64,000 nt of DNA, taken from the NCBI RefSeq assembly GCF_900163965.1, contig NZ_FULE01000050.1:1-64000 (forward strand), written 5' to 3'. Of the stretch, positions 1 to 8,044 are shown piece after piece. The stretch comes from Vibrio ruber DSM 16370 (GTDB lineage: Bacteria; Pseudomonadota; Gammaproteobacteria; Enterobacterales; Vibrionaceae). The notes beneath the pieces were generated by a model that searched no databases, was not told the origin of the DNA, and worked only from the letters and a program-made list of their open reading frames with translations. Position 1 is the first letter of the stretch. The number at the start of each line of letters is the position of its first letter. A program made the translations under genes and the position numbers.

Positions 1-159
1 ATCAGAGGCTTCCATACCACCGTACTTCGATTTCCAGTTATAGTAGGTTGCATCAGAGATCCCGTATTCGCGGCACACTTCATTGACTTTCCTGCCGGCT
101 TCGACTTCCTTCAGGATCTTGACGATTTGCGTTTCTGTATAGCGTGATTTTTTCATCAT
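1..159 (-). CDS. IS3-family transposase OrfA, N-terminal part (runs off the window)
   Basis: The reading frame begins at an ATG pair (159 or 156) and encodes MKKSRYTETQIVKILKEV, then a helix-turn-helix region ending in SDATYYNWKSKYGG, the classic start of IS3-family OrfA (transposase_8 / HTH_Tnp_1). OrfA supplies DNA binding and, after programmed frameshifting, fuses to the DDE catalytic OrfB. Only about 53 codons are visible, with no OrfB, so activity cannot be judged. It shares the strand of the two-gene cargo to its right. Confidence 0.85.
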   Translation of the reverse strand, partial: MMKKSRYTETQIVKILKEVEAGRKVNEVCREYGISDATYYNWKSKYGGMEASD

Positions 160-232
160 GCACTCTCCGTTTATTTCAGTGTAAACGGAAAAGCCCTATT
201 TACCCGCGTCCATTTTTTCGGGGAGGGTTACA
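1..232 (-). mobile_element. IS3-family insertion sequence, left end only
   Basis: The fragment carries the start of an IS3-type OrfA and, about 73 bp upstream of its start codon, a plausible terminal TG at 232-231 followed by a C-rich stretch (TGTAACCCTCCCC) and the GGACGCGGG segment common in IS407-group ends. The terminus is inferred from this pattern. The rest of the element lies left of the window, so its integrity is unknown. It stops about 107 bp short of the end of the neighbouring HNH-like gene and does not interrupt it. Confidence 0.6.
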
Positions 233-339
233 AAGTGGCTTCGTGAAGTGTCCAGTCCTATTAGTGCAGATCAATCCAGCGCGGGAAACCCATGTGAGTT
301 ACCTGTCGGTGAAAGAGCAGAAAGAGCAGAAAGAGCCTG

Positions 340-2040
340 CTAAGTATTTTTACCCGGCTTGCCTGAGTAAAATTGACCAACAAGGTTGCCAACTAGTGGC
401 GTTGTCTCTAGATATTGATCAACTTCATCGGCAATGTCATCGCAGCGGGCAATTCTAAGCTGGGTCTCCTGATCCAACTGGGTCAATACAAATTTGCTGC
501 GCTGGATTTCAATCGCGCCAAACAAGTCCACTCGGTCAAGCAAGTAGCAAACTAGTGATATTCCGATTGCCGATAACGCCCCTACTAGCACTGCAGTCAG
601 CATTCCAGCTATCGGGGCTAACAGAGGCACGCTAAGAATAAACTTCTCAATCGCTTCTTCGACTGCAACACCCGCTACCACAATGCCACCGGATGCAATT
701 AGCTTCATAGCTTCATGAGCGGCCTCACGATAGGACAACCCCTCCTGCGGGAACAGCAGGGTTTTGACCGCCTTGAGCAGGGAAAAGATACCTTCGCGGA
801 TCATGCGAACTGCCCGTTTGCCCGTGGTGACAAACGCATTGATAATCACGGTGACGAAATTCGAGATAAAGCCGGAGATAAACCCGCCCGAAAAACCTGC
901 AATTGCATCTTTCCATTTAGCGGCCACGCGCTGGCCAATACGTTTGAGCCGGACTTTAGCATCAGCAAACAGCGATGGGCCTTCCAGCCCCAAGCGGAAC
1001 ACCGCCCGAAGCTCCTCAAATGTCGCAGAGAACAGCTCAATCAGCAAAGTTCCGAATGCCTGTTGTACGCCCATTTTGAAGCCTTCGTTAGCACCGCTAG
1101 AAACAACATCATTACAGAATTTTTTGCTGGAATAATATTTCTTGTTGATCGCACTATCTTGTGCTTTCTGAGCCTGTTCGCCCTGGGAGCGAACTTTTTC
1201 CGGATCGACTTTTTCCAACTGCTCAAGTTTAGCCAGCTCTTTACACTCTTTATCCGTCAGACTGCTCTGCTGATTCAACTGATTGATACGATCCCTCCGC
1301 CCGGCAGATGTGTCTTCAAGGAAGCGGGCAAACTCTTCCGGTGACTTGGCTTTTTTGGAGCGATTAATCGAAGCGTGGGTTGGGATCAGGTTTTCGTTCT
1401 GGTTAGCCAGCTCTTCAGTCGATATTCCAGCAAGAACCCGACCGCCATCGTCATGGGTCTGTTTGCCGGAGATCACATGCTCAAGGTCAGTCTTGTCGTG
1501 ATAGCCCAGCGTATCGCCACTGTAGCAGTCCTCGATACCTACAGTTTTTCTAGAAGTGGAATTACGTCGGTTATGGTCGACATAGTTGGTGTGGCTATGC
1601 ACAGCGTGAGTATCGTAATCACCTCGCTGCTCGTAATTCTGCTGTGCTTCTTTAGTGGCATAGATGCCTTGACGCGCATTATGGATAGTATCCACATTGC
1701 CGCCGACTTTGTCGTAAGCACTTAGCATTTTGCCTAAACCAAAAGGCCCGGCAATAGACTGCAACACATCACGTTGGGCTTTACCCAGCACATCGTTGAC
1801 CCGTTGCTGCTCAAATGCAGTACGCATTTCCAGCAGCAACGCCTGAGCTTCAGCCGGATCAGCCTCAATGGGACAGGCTAGGTTAGCAGTGTAATCAAGT
1901 GAGCTTAAACGAGCGTTATCAACCTCACTGTCTAAAATCTGACCGACCAATTCAGACGATACTGCTTCAAACAGACGCGGCTGTTGTTTACGTTTTTCTC
2001 GAAAGGCTTGGCGCTTCTTAAATCTATCCTGCCTGTCCAT
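340..2040 (-). CDS. HNH-like nuclease / membrane protein of unknown function
   Basis: I do not recognise a named family. The 566-residue product has a charged N-terminus, then a likely HNH-type nuclease core at about residues 168-230: D185-x-E-H188-V, a GGRVLAG stretch, N-x-N-L around 213-217 and NRSKK at 226-230, with Asn at the last metal position. From about 380 to 500 there are several hydrophobic stretches (around 386-405, 450-462 and 469-500) that look membrane-embedded. The start at 2040 has AAGGAAA eight bases upstream. It follows the TerB-like gene by 24 bp on the same strand, so they are probably co-transcribed. A nuclease plus membrane segments inside a transposon suggests a defence or toxin role, but that is inference. 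Confidence 0.72.
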   Translation of the reverse strand: MDRQDRFKKRQAFREKRKQQPRLFEAVSSELVGQILDSEVDNARLSSLDYTANLACPIEADPAEAQALLLEMRTAFEQQRVNDVLGKAQRDVLQSIAGPFGLGKMLSAYDKVGGNVDTIHNARQGIYATKEAQQNYEQRGDYDTHAVHSHTNYVDHNRRNSTSRKTVGIEDCYSGDTLGYHDKTDLEHVISGKQTHDDGGRVLAGISTEELANQNENLIPTHASINRSKKAKSPEEFARFLEDTSAGRRDRINQLNQQSSLTDKECKELAKLEQLEKVDPEKVRSQGEQAQKAQDSAINKKYYSSKKFCNDVVSSGANEGFKMGVQQAFGTLLIELFSATFEELRAVFRLGLEGPSLFADAKVRLKRIGQRVAAKWKDAIAGFSGGFISGFISNFVTVIINAFVTTGKRAVRMIREGIFSLLKAVKTLLFPQEGLSYREAAHEAMKLIASGGIVVAGVAVEEAIEKFILSVPLLAPIAGMLTAVLVGALSAIGISLVCYLLDRVDLFGAIEIQRSKFVLTQLDQETQLRIARCDDIADEVDQYLETTPLVGNLVGQFYSGKPGKNT

Positions 2041-2064
2041 GACTGATTTCCTTTGACGTTATGC

Positions 2065-2712
2065 TCATGCTGCAGCTTTCAACTCATTCCATGCCTGGAT
2101 AAAGGCACTTTCATTTTCATGCACATGACCATCTGCATGTACAACGACATCGATGATTTCGTCCACTAGCTCCAAATCGAGATCCGCGCGCTTAACCAGC
2201 TCAAATGCTTCGCGGATATTCAGCGGGCTCTCGTATATCTCGGTTAGTTTTTGCTTAATTTCGTCAGGCAGAGAGCCAAACGCAACACCGGCGATAAACT
2301 CATCAATCTGTGTTCGCTCATCGTCACAAAAAGAGCCATCGCAGTGAGCCACAGCCAAGGCTACAGCCTCCATGGCATAAATAGTATCGTAGTAAGCCAC
2401 TGAATCTTTGAGCTTAGCTACGGCTTGTTTCAGTTTGTTTTCTAGCTGCTGCAACTTAACCGCGTTTTCTGTAACCCCATCAGCTTTACCCTCGCGGTAA
2501 GCCTTCTCTTTAATATCATTGTCGCTGTCCATTGCAGCACCAACAGCTGCGCCAACGGCTCCTGCTCCAACTGCAGCAGCAACGGTTCCAGCGCCAGCTA
2601 AAGAGCCTGCGAGTGTCGCTGCGCCCAAAATAGATCCACCACCTGTAAACGGAGCAGCAGCAACCGCGCCAACACCAACGGCAACACCACCAAGTACTTT
2701 CCAAAAGCTCAT
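2065..2712 (-). CDS. TerB-like protein with glycine-rich hydrophobic N-terminus
   Basis: A 215-residue protein from ATG 2712 (AAGGA eight bases upstream; the longer frame to 2775 lacks such a site). Residues 1-60 are almost only Gly, Ala and Val (VGAVAAAPFTGGG, AAAVGAGAVGAAVGAAM), like a membrane-inserting glycine-zipper. A lysine-rich coiled-coil-like linker follows, then a C-terminal helical half with two acidic TerB-type motifs, AHCDGSFCDDE and VHADGHVHENE. TerB domains occur in tellurite/stress proteins and in phage-defence associated membrane proteins. It is the first gene of a pair with the HNH-like gene. The exact function is unknown. Confidence 0.75.
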   Translation of the reverse strand: MSFWKVLGGVAVGVGAVAAAPFTGGGSILGAATLAGSLAGAGTVAAAVGAGAVGAAVGAAMDSDNDIKEKAYREGKADGVTENAVKLQQLENKLKQAVAKLKDSVAYYDTIYAMEAVALAVAHCDGSFCDDERTQIDEFIAGVAFGSLPDEIKQKLTEIYESPLNIREAFELVKRADLDLELVDEIIDVVVHADGHVHENESAFIQAWNELKAAA

Positions 2713-3303
2713 AACAACATTCCTTTTTATGTCTTCTATATATCTGTTATCAGCACACGAGCTTGATAAAATCAACTCATTGCATATAGAACAGCTTATT
2801 CAAAAATTAAATGAATGCAGTAGGTATATAACCACCTTGTGAAGTGCCTCACCTTTCATTGGCACCATTTACTGGCAGGTTGAGTTATTTACTAAATAAA
2901 CTCATAGCGTTTTTACTAACCGATGGATTACGTAGTACCACAGGAAAATAGCTTCAAACAACTATCAAGGCTGTTTTAGGGAATTTTTGGCGGTCATGAG
3001 AGAGCATTCCTCTTCTAACCATTTTCTCTGTGATTCGAGCTGCCACTAAGTAACCACCCGCCACCATACGATTATGTTGAACCCTTAACTTTGATCCTTA
3101 CCAGTAATTTTGGATACTGAGTTAATTGAGAACAACGAATAGCAAGGTGAAGCATGGCAATTCAAGAAGAAAGGTAGGAGTAGGACTTCCAGTATCAAAA
3201 CCCTTAGGTGTAGAGCGTGTATCGTCTGATGCTTATAAATTAGAAAAACTAAGCCAAATAATTCCGTTAGCTTAACCTTAGAACTCTTGCTCTAACCTAA
3301 AAT
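2713..3303. other. Non-coding stretch inside the Tn7-like end
   Basis: About 590 bp without a convincing gene between the TerB-like gene and the transposon end. It should hold the promoter of the two-gene cargo, since the pair is transcribed leftwards from here, but I see no clear -35/-10. An isolated segment on the plus strand near 2940-2965 (GGAAAATAGCTTCAAAC) weakly resembles another Tn7-type TnsB site; I would not rely on it. Confidence 0.5.
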
Positions 3304-3333
3304 ATGGCAGCGTCCCGATCCGATCGCTGCCAT
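3304..3333. terminator. Perfect 9-bp hairpin just inside the transposon end
   Basis: ATGGCAGCG (3304-3312) pairs with CGCTGCCAT (3325-3333) around a 12-nt loop. A TTTT follows on both strands, so it could terminate transcription in both directions and insulate the cargo from glmS read-through. It lies directly next to the TnsB-like repeats. Confidence 0.6.
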
Positions 3334-3334
3334 T

Positions 3335-3394
3335 TTAGTATGATACTTTAATACTCAGTATGAATCTTTATTACTTATAATGAGACTTTATTCC
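3335..3394 (-). repeat. Three contiguous 20-bp repeats, likely TnsB-binding sites
   Basis: Units at 3335-3354, 3355-3374 and 3375-3394. On the minus strand they share the pattern GTAATAAAGTNTCATACT with 3-6 differences each. The spacing is exactly 20 bp with no gap, as expected for the closely packed sites of a Tn7-type right end. The core AATAAAGTCT is identical to the Tn7 left-end repeat core as I remember it. Confidence 0.7.
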
Positions 3395-3428
3395 TCTCCT
3401 ACACAACAATATTTCTGGTACCTAATCC

Positions 3429-5261
3429 TTACTCAACTGTAACCGCTTTTGCTAAGTTACGTGGCTGATCGACATCGGTGCCTTTAATTAACGCGACGTG
3501 ATAAGACAATAGCTGCATTGGGACCGTGTAAAATATCGGGGCGGTGATCTCGTGGACGTGCGGCATCTTGATGATCTTCATCCCCTCACTGTCTTCAAAA
3601 CCGGCCTTCTCGTCAGCAAAAACATAGAGCAAACCGCCACGAGCGCGGACTTCTTCCACGTTGGATTTGAGTTTTTCCAGCAGGTCATTGTTCGGTGCAA
3701 TCACTACGACGGGCATATCGGCATCAATCAATGCCAGCGGGCCATGTTTTAGCTCTCCGGCCGCGTAAGCTTCAGCATGGATATAAGAAATTTCTTTGAG
3801 TTTCAGTGCCGCTTCCATAGCAATCGGATAATACTCACCACGCCCTAAGAAAAGAGTGTGATTCTTATCCGCAAAATCCTCCGCCAGTGCTTCAATCGCT
3901 TTATCAAAGGCTAAAGCACTTTCAATCTGAACAGGTAGTTCATGGATCGCCTGAACGATCTCCGCTTCTTTTTCAGCATCGATATTCCCTTTTTGACGGC
4001 CTAAACCGGCCACCAACATCAACATCGCAGCTAACTGAGTGGTGAATGCTTTGGTCGATGCCACACCGATTTCTGTGCCGGCTCGGGTCATAAATGCAAA
4101 ATCGGATTCACGTACCAGAGACGAACCGGACACATTACAAATCGTCATCGCAGCCATATAGCCTTTTTCTTTTGCGATGCGTAAAGCGGCCAGTGTATCT
4201 GCAGTTTCACCAGACTGAGATAAGGTGATCAGCAAGCTGTTGGGGCGAACCACAAAGTTACGGTATCTGAACTCGGAAGCAATTTCTACATCACAACTGA
4301 CGCCTGCCAGAGATTCAAACCAGTAGCGTGCTGCCATACCAGAGTTATATGATGTCCCGCATGCAATGATCTGAACGTGTTCGACTTTGCTCAAAATCTC
4401 TTTCGCATGAGTGCCAATGCTGTCGATGATCACCGAGTTGTGCGTCACCCGACCTTCCATCGTCTGCTTCAGCGCGTTCGGCTGTTCAAAAATTTCTTTT
4501 TGCATAAAGTGACGGTATTGACCTTTATCACCGGCATCATGTTCAGCATTCGATTCGATGATCTCACGCTCAACCGGTTGACCTTGCCCGTCAAAAACGG
4601 TCACACTCCTACGGGTAATCTCAGCGACATCCCCTTCTTCAAGATACATAAAGCGGCGCGTTACGCTTAATAAAGCCAACTGATCCGAAGCAAGGAAGTT
4701 TTCACCGACGCCAAACCCGATCACAATCGGGCTACCTGAACGTGCGACAACCAAGCGGCTGGGATCACGGCGGTCAAGCACAACCGTTCCATATGCCCCT
4801 TCGAGCTGTTTGGCAGTTTTCTGCAGGGCTTCAACCAGTGATTCACTCTGGCGCAATTCCCATTCCACTAAGTGGGCAATGACTTCGGTATCGGTCTGAG
4901 ACTCAAAGACGTAACCCCGGCTTTGAAGCAACTCTCGCAATGCTTCATGATTTTCGATGATGCCATTGTGCACCACGGCTATATCACCGGAGGCATGTGG
5001 GTGAGCATTGGTTTCTGAGGGTTCGCCATGTGTCGCCCAGCGGGTATGAGCAATACCGGTTCCACCACTCACATTGGCAGCGTTAACAGCATCGGCCAGT
5101 TCCTGCACCTTGCCAAGACGACGAATCCGGGTACAGTGATTCTGTGCATCAACTATCGCAACTCCTGCTGAATCATAACCCCGGTATTCCAGACGACGTA
5201 ACCCTTCGACCAATATTTCTGCAATATCACGCTGTGCCACGGCACCAACAATTCCACACAT
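3429..5261 (-). CDS. glmS: Glutamine--fructose-6-phosphate aminotransferase (isomerising)
   Basis: Makes glucosamine-6-phosphate from fructose-6-phosphate and glutamine, the first step to UDP-GlcNAc for peptidoglycan and LPS. The start is placed at ATG 5261 so that the protein begins MCGIVG, exposing Cys2, the glutaminase nucleophile. The N-terminal half is the class II amidotransferase and the C-terminal half has two SIS isomerase domains (CGTSYNSGMAARYWFE; SQSGETADTLAALR; LFLGRGEYYPIAMEAALKLK). At 610 residues it is full length and ends LAKAVTVE as expected. The 3' end is the classical TnsD target, consistent with the transposon end downstream. A DeoR-type regulator lies directly upstream on the same strand. 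Confidence 0.98.
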   Translation of the reverse strand: MCGIVGAVAQRDIAEILVEGLRRLEYRGYDSAGVAIVDAQNHCTRIRRLGKVQELADAVNAANVSGGTGIAHTRWATHGEPSETNAHPHASGDIAVVHNGIIENHEALRELLQSRGYVFESQTDTEVIAHLVEWELRQSESLVEALQKTAKQLEGAYGTVVLDRRDPSRLVVARSGSPIVIGFGVGENFLASDQLALLSVTRRFMYLEEGDVAEITRRSVTVFDGQGQPVEREIIESNAEHDAGDKGQYRHFMQKEIFEQPNALKQTMEGRVTHNSVIIDSIGTHAKEILSKVEHVQIIACGTSYNSGMAARYWFESLAGVSCDVEIASEFRYRNFVVRPNSLLITLSQSGETADTLAALRIAKEKGYMAAMTICNVSGSSLVRESDFAFMTRAGTEIGVASTKAFTTQLAAMLMLVAGLGRQKGNIDAEKEAEIVQAIHELPVQIESALAFDKAIEALAEDFADKNHTLFLGRGEYYPIAMEAALKLKEISYIHAEAYAAGELKHGPLALIDADMPVVVIAPNNDLLEKLKSNVEEVRARGGLLYVFADEKAGFEDSEGMKIIKMPHVHEITAPIFYTVPMQLLSYHVALIKGTDVDQPRNLAKAVTVE

Positions 5262-5343
5262 AATTCGTAACTCCACTTAAATTTCAATATGTTCTGCTCC
5301 GACAAAAAAGCGCTTAAATCCGCGCCATTCTCATCCGAACCAT

Positions 5344-6114
5344 TTAATTCACTTTAGTTTGAATGACTCTCACCTGATTGGCTTCGATCATAGCCACTTG
5401 CTCATCCGTAATATTGCTATCGGTCACGAGCACATCGATTCGCTCCCAGCCCAGCTCGAGGTTGGGAATTTTGCGACCAATCTTGTCTGATTCAGCCATC
5501 ACGACCACTTCACGGGAAACTTCTGCCATAACACGACTGAGCCCTGTCAGCTCATTAAATGTGGTCGTTCCCCGGGACAAATCAATCCCGTCACACCCGA
5601 TGAACAACTGATCAAAATCGTAAGAACGTAATACCGATTCTGCCACCTGCCCCTGAAAAGATTCAGAATGCGGATCCCAAGTCCCCCCCGTCATCAATAG
5701 TGTCGGTTCGTTTTCCAGTTCGTGAAGTGCATTGGCAATCTGCAGGGTGTTCGTCATCACAACTAACCCACGTTTTTCATTTAATTGTTGAATCAACGCA
5801 GTGGTTGTACCTCCGCTGTCGATCACAATACGGTGATGATCACGAATCAATTTGGCAGCTTCTCGTGCGAGAGATATCTTTTGAATCGAAATATTTTTAT
5901 CAAACTCATCAATGACAACTTCTTTCGGTAGCGAAATTGCACCACCATAGCGTCTGAGCAATAGGCCATTTTTTTCTAAAGAGGAAAGATCCTTACGGAT
6001 CGTTACTTCGGATGTATTAAACCGTTCAGAAAGTTCCTCAACACTGACCTCTCCGATCTGATTGACACGTTGGACAATTTCATGACGTCTTGCTTGAGTG
6101 TTTCGTTTCAACAT
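5344..6114 (-). CDS. DeoR/GlpR-family transcriptional regulator
   Basis: A DNA-binding repressor of the DeoR family: N-terminal winged helix-turn-helix (residues about 5-58, with EVTIRKDLSSLEKNGLLLRR) and a C-terminal sugar-phosphate sensor domain (IVIDSGGTTTALIQQL; LFIGCDGID). The start is set at ATG 6114 (MLKRNTQARRHEIV), the usual start for this family; 15 extra upstream codons are possible but look non-coding. It lies 82 bp upstream of glmS on the same strand, as in other vibrios, so it likely senses an amino-sugar phosphate and controls glmS and itself. The ligand is inferred only. Confidence 0.92.
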   Translation of the reverse strand: MLKRNTQARRHEIVQRVNQIGEVSVEELSERFNTSEVTIRKDLSSLEKNGLLLRRYGGAISLPKEVVIDEFDKNISIQKISLAREAAKLIRDHHRIVIDSGGTTTALIQQLNEKRGLVVMTNTLQIANALHELENEPTLLMTGGTWDPHSESFQGQVAESVLRSYDFDQLFIGCDGIDLSRGTTTFNELTGLSRVMAEVSREVVVMAESDKIGRKIPNLELGWERIDVLVTDSNITDEQVAMIEANQVRVIQTKVN

Positions 6115-6132
6115 AAATAAAAAACAAATAGG

Positions 6133-6190
6133 TTTCGATATGAAATATATAATAATCAATTCGAAATATTTTTGTCTATTTATTTCGATA
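6133..6190. promoter_or_regulatory. Cluster of TTTCGATA-like boxes upstream of the DeoR-family gene
   Basis: Three related short motifs occur within 60 bp: TTTCGATA at 6133-6140, ATTCGAAAT at 6159-6167 and ATTTCGATA at 6182-6190. DeoR-family proteins typically bind repeated short boxes upstream of their own gene, so this is a candidate operator for autoregulation and glmS control. The surrounding DNA is very AT-rich, which raises the chance of coincidence. Confidence 0.42.
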
Positions 6191-6380
6191 ATAAAAATTA
6201 ATCTTTCATGCTAAAACATTGTCCTAAGACAATTCTTAGGCCGTGATATTCCATTCATTCAGTGTTAGAATTCTGCTCGGTGAAAGTAAGAAAATTACAA
6301 AATTGAATGTGTACTTACTGAAAACCCACCTCGCAATGACGAAAACATCGGATCCTTGCGTGGTTTTCACACAAAACAAG

Positions 6381-6428
6381 CGGTTATGTGTAGTTATAAA
6401 ATAACCGTTTTGTTGAAAGAGTTTCAGC
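6381..6428. promoter_or_regulatory. Candidate Cra (FruR) site and inverted repeat upstream of pyruvate kinase
   Basis: On the minus strand 6428-6413 reads GCTGAAACTCTTTCAA, close to the Cra consensus GCTGAATCGTTTCA; pykF is a known Cra target in E. coli. Just upstream is a 7-bp inverted repeat, CGGTTAT (6381-6387) and ATAACCG (6401-6407). The region 6191-6551 otherwise holds no convincing gene and must contain the pykF promoter; TTGACA at 6441-6446 may be its -35 box. Confidence 0.45.
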
Positions 6429-6551
6429 TTTAAAGTGTATTTGACAGAGAGAAGCAATCGGCTCTTCAAGAGTAAAAGACAAGGGCCACTGACTGCACTT
6501 TACGGCACTCACTATCTTTCAAATTGATACAATTATCGGAGCGTATTTTCC

Positions 6552-7964
6552 ATGAAGAAGACCAAAATCGTTTGTACGATTGGCCCTAAAACTGAATCCG
6601 TAGAGAAGCTAACAGAACTTGTTAACGCAGGCATGAATGTCATGCGTCTTAACTTCTCTCACGGTGACTACGAAGAGCATGGAACTCGTATTGTGAACTT
6701 TCGTCAGGTGATGAAAAACCTTGGCAAGACATTGGCAATTTTGTTGGATACCAAAGGACCGGAAATCCGCACAACAAAGTTAGAAAATGGTGAAGATGTC
6801 GAGCTCGTCGCAGGACAAACATTTACGTTTACGACAGATACAACCGTCATCGGTAACCAAGAGCGCGTTGCCGTGACTTACTCAGGTTTTGCACAAGATT
6901 TAAGTGTTGGTAATACCATCCTGGTCGATGATGGCCTGCTCGAAATGAAAGTGCTCGAAAAAACAGAAACCGAAGTAACCTGTCAAGTTCTCAACAACGG
7001 TGCTTTAGGCGAAAACAAAGGGGTCAACTTACCTGGTGTTTCCGTCAAACTGCCGGCACTTTCAGACAAAGATAAGTCTGATCTGAAATTCGGTTGTGAG
7101 CAAGGCGTAGACTTCGTTGCTGCTTCATTTATTCGTAAAGCAGACGACGTCCGTGAAATCCGTGAATTCCTTGCTGCACACGGCGGTCAGGATATTCAAA
7201 TCATTTCTAAAATTGAAAACCAGGAAGGCGTTGATAATTTCGATGAAATCCTCGAATTGTCTGACGGTATCATGGTTGCCCGGGGTGATCTAGGGGTTGA
7301 AATCCCGGCAGAAGAAGTCATCTTTGCTCAAAAAATGATGATTGAAAAATGTAACCGTGCCAGAAAAGTAGTCATTACTGCAACTCAAATGCTCGATTCT
7401 ATGATTAAGAATCCACGTCCGACTCGTGCAGAAGCGGGAGACGTTGCAAATGCGATCATGGATGGTACTGATGCAGTGATGCTATCCGGTGAAACGGCGA
7501 AAGGTAAATACCCGGTAGAAGCGGTACGTATCATGGCTCAAATCGCAGCGCGCACAGACAGTGCTCAAAAAGCTGAGCTGGGTTCTCGACTCGACAGCCC
7601 TCGCCTGAGAATTACAGAAGCCGTATGTAAAGGGGCAGTTGATACAGCTGAAAAGCTGGCTGCACCACTGATCGTTGTTGCAACTCAAGGCGGAAAATCA
7701 GCGCGTTCTGTCAGAAAATATTTCCCGACAGCACACATCATCGCTTTGACGACTAACCAGAAAACTGCAGCACAACTAGTCTTAACGAAAGGTGTTACGC
7801 CAATCGTTGTTGATTCAATTGCCAGCACAGATGATTTCTATATCTCTGGTAAGAAATTGGCTCTGGAAACAGAATTGGGCCGTAAAGGCGATATCGTCGT
7901 CATGGTTTCTGGTGCCTTAGTTGCTTCAGGAACAACCAACACCGCATCGGTTCATGTACTGTAA
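6552..7964 (+). CDS. pykF: Pyruvate kinase I
   Basis: Converts phosphoenolpyruvate and ADP to pyruvate and ATP at the end of glycolysis. The start MKKTKIVCTIGPKTES, the catalytic lysine segment IQIISKIENQEGV, the metal/nucleotide segment VARGDLGVEIP and the ATQMLDSMI motif are all present. At 470 residues it has the exact length of the fructose-1,6-bisphosphate-activated type. It is divergent from the DeoR-family regulator and glmS and is followed by a strong terminator. The putative Cra site upstream would link its expression to glycolytic flux. Confidence 0.97.
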   Translation: MKKTKIVCTIGPKTESVEKLTELVNAGMNVMRLNFSHGDYEEHGTRIVNFRQVMKNLGKTLAILLDTKGPEIRTTKLENGEDVELVAGQTFTFTTDTTVIGNQERVAVTYSGFAQDLSVGNTILVDDGLLEMKVLEKTETEVTCQVLNNGALGENKGVNLPGVSVKLPALSDKDKSDLKFGCEQGVDFVAASFIRKADDVREIREFLAAHGGQDIQIISKIENQEGVDNFDEILELSDGIMVARGDLGVEIPAEEVIFAQKMMIEKCNRARKVVITATQMLDSMIKNPRPTRAEAGDVANAIMDGTDAVMLSGETAKGKYPVEAVRIMAQIAARTDSAQKAELGSRLDSPRLRITEAVCKGAVDTAEKLAAPLIVVATQGGKSARSVRKYFPTAHIIALTTNQKTAAQLVLTKGVTPIVVDSIASTDDFYISGKKLALETELGRKGDIVVMVSGALVASGTTNTASVHVL

Positions 7965-8001
7965 TTGAGCCTATGCACCGCTCAAAAAGCGGCAAAAACA
8001 A

Positions 8002-8030
8002 ACGGGGCGCTGAAGCGCCCCGTTTTCTTT
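8002..8030 (+). terminator. Rho-independent terminator of pykF
   Basis: ACGGGGCGC (8002-8010), TGAA loop, GCGCCCCGT (8015-8023), then a T-rich tail to 8030. It starts 37 bp after the pykF stop. Confidence 0.93.
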
Positions 8031-8044
8031 GACTTTCGTCGAAC

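Larger units (their letters stand above)
1..3405 (-). mobile_element. Right end of a putative Tn7-like transposon inserted at attTn7 downstream of glmS (left part outside window)
   Basis: On the minus strand, 23 bp after the glmS stop codon, the sequence starts TGTGTAGG and runs into three 20-bp repeats with the core AATAAAGTCT, very like the TnsB-binding repeats I know from Tn7 (TGTGGGCGG start, AATAAAGTCT core). Tn7 elements insert about 23-25 bp past glmS with the right end facing glmS, which fits. The boundary could also be 3408 (TGTTGTGT). The left end, transposition genes and target duplication lie outside the window, so the element may be intact or a remnant. Everything from 1 to 3405 would be cargo. 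Confidence 0.68.

Noticed and set aside
144..458. 104-aa open frame over the IS end and the HNH-like gene
   Set aside because: It crosses the insertion-sequence end and runs opposite to the convincing HNH-like gene; its product has no recognisable pattern.
715..1725. Plus-strand frames opposite the HNH-like gene
   Set aside because: They are shadows of the real minus-strand gene, which has a proper ribosome site and motif pattern.
3429..5261. A glmS ribozyme or a short RNA control site
   Set aside because: The glmS ribozyme is a feature of Gram-positive bacteria; nothing like it lies upstream.
6236..6469. 77-aa frame upstream of pykF
   Set aside because: It overlaps the likely promoter and Cra-like site and has no ribosome site or family pattern.
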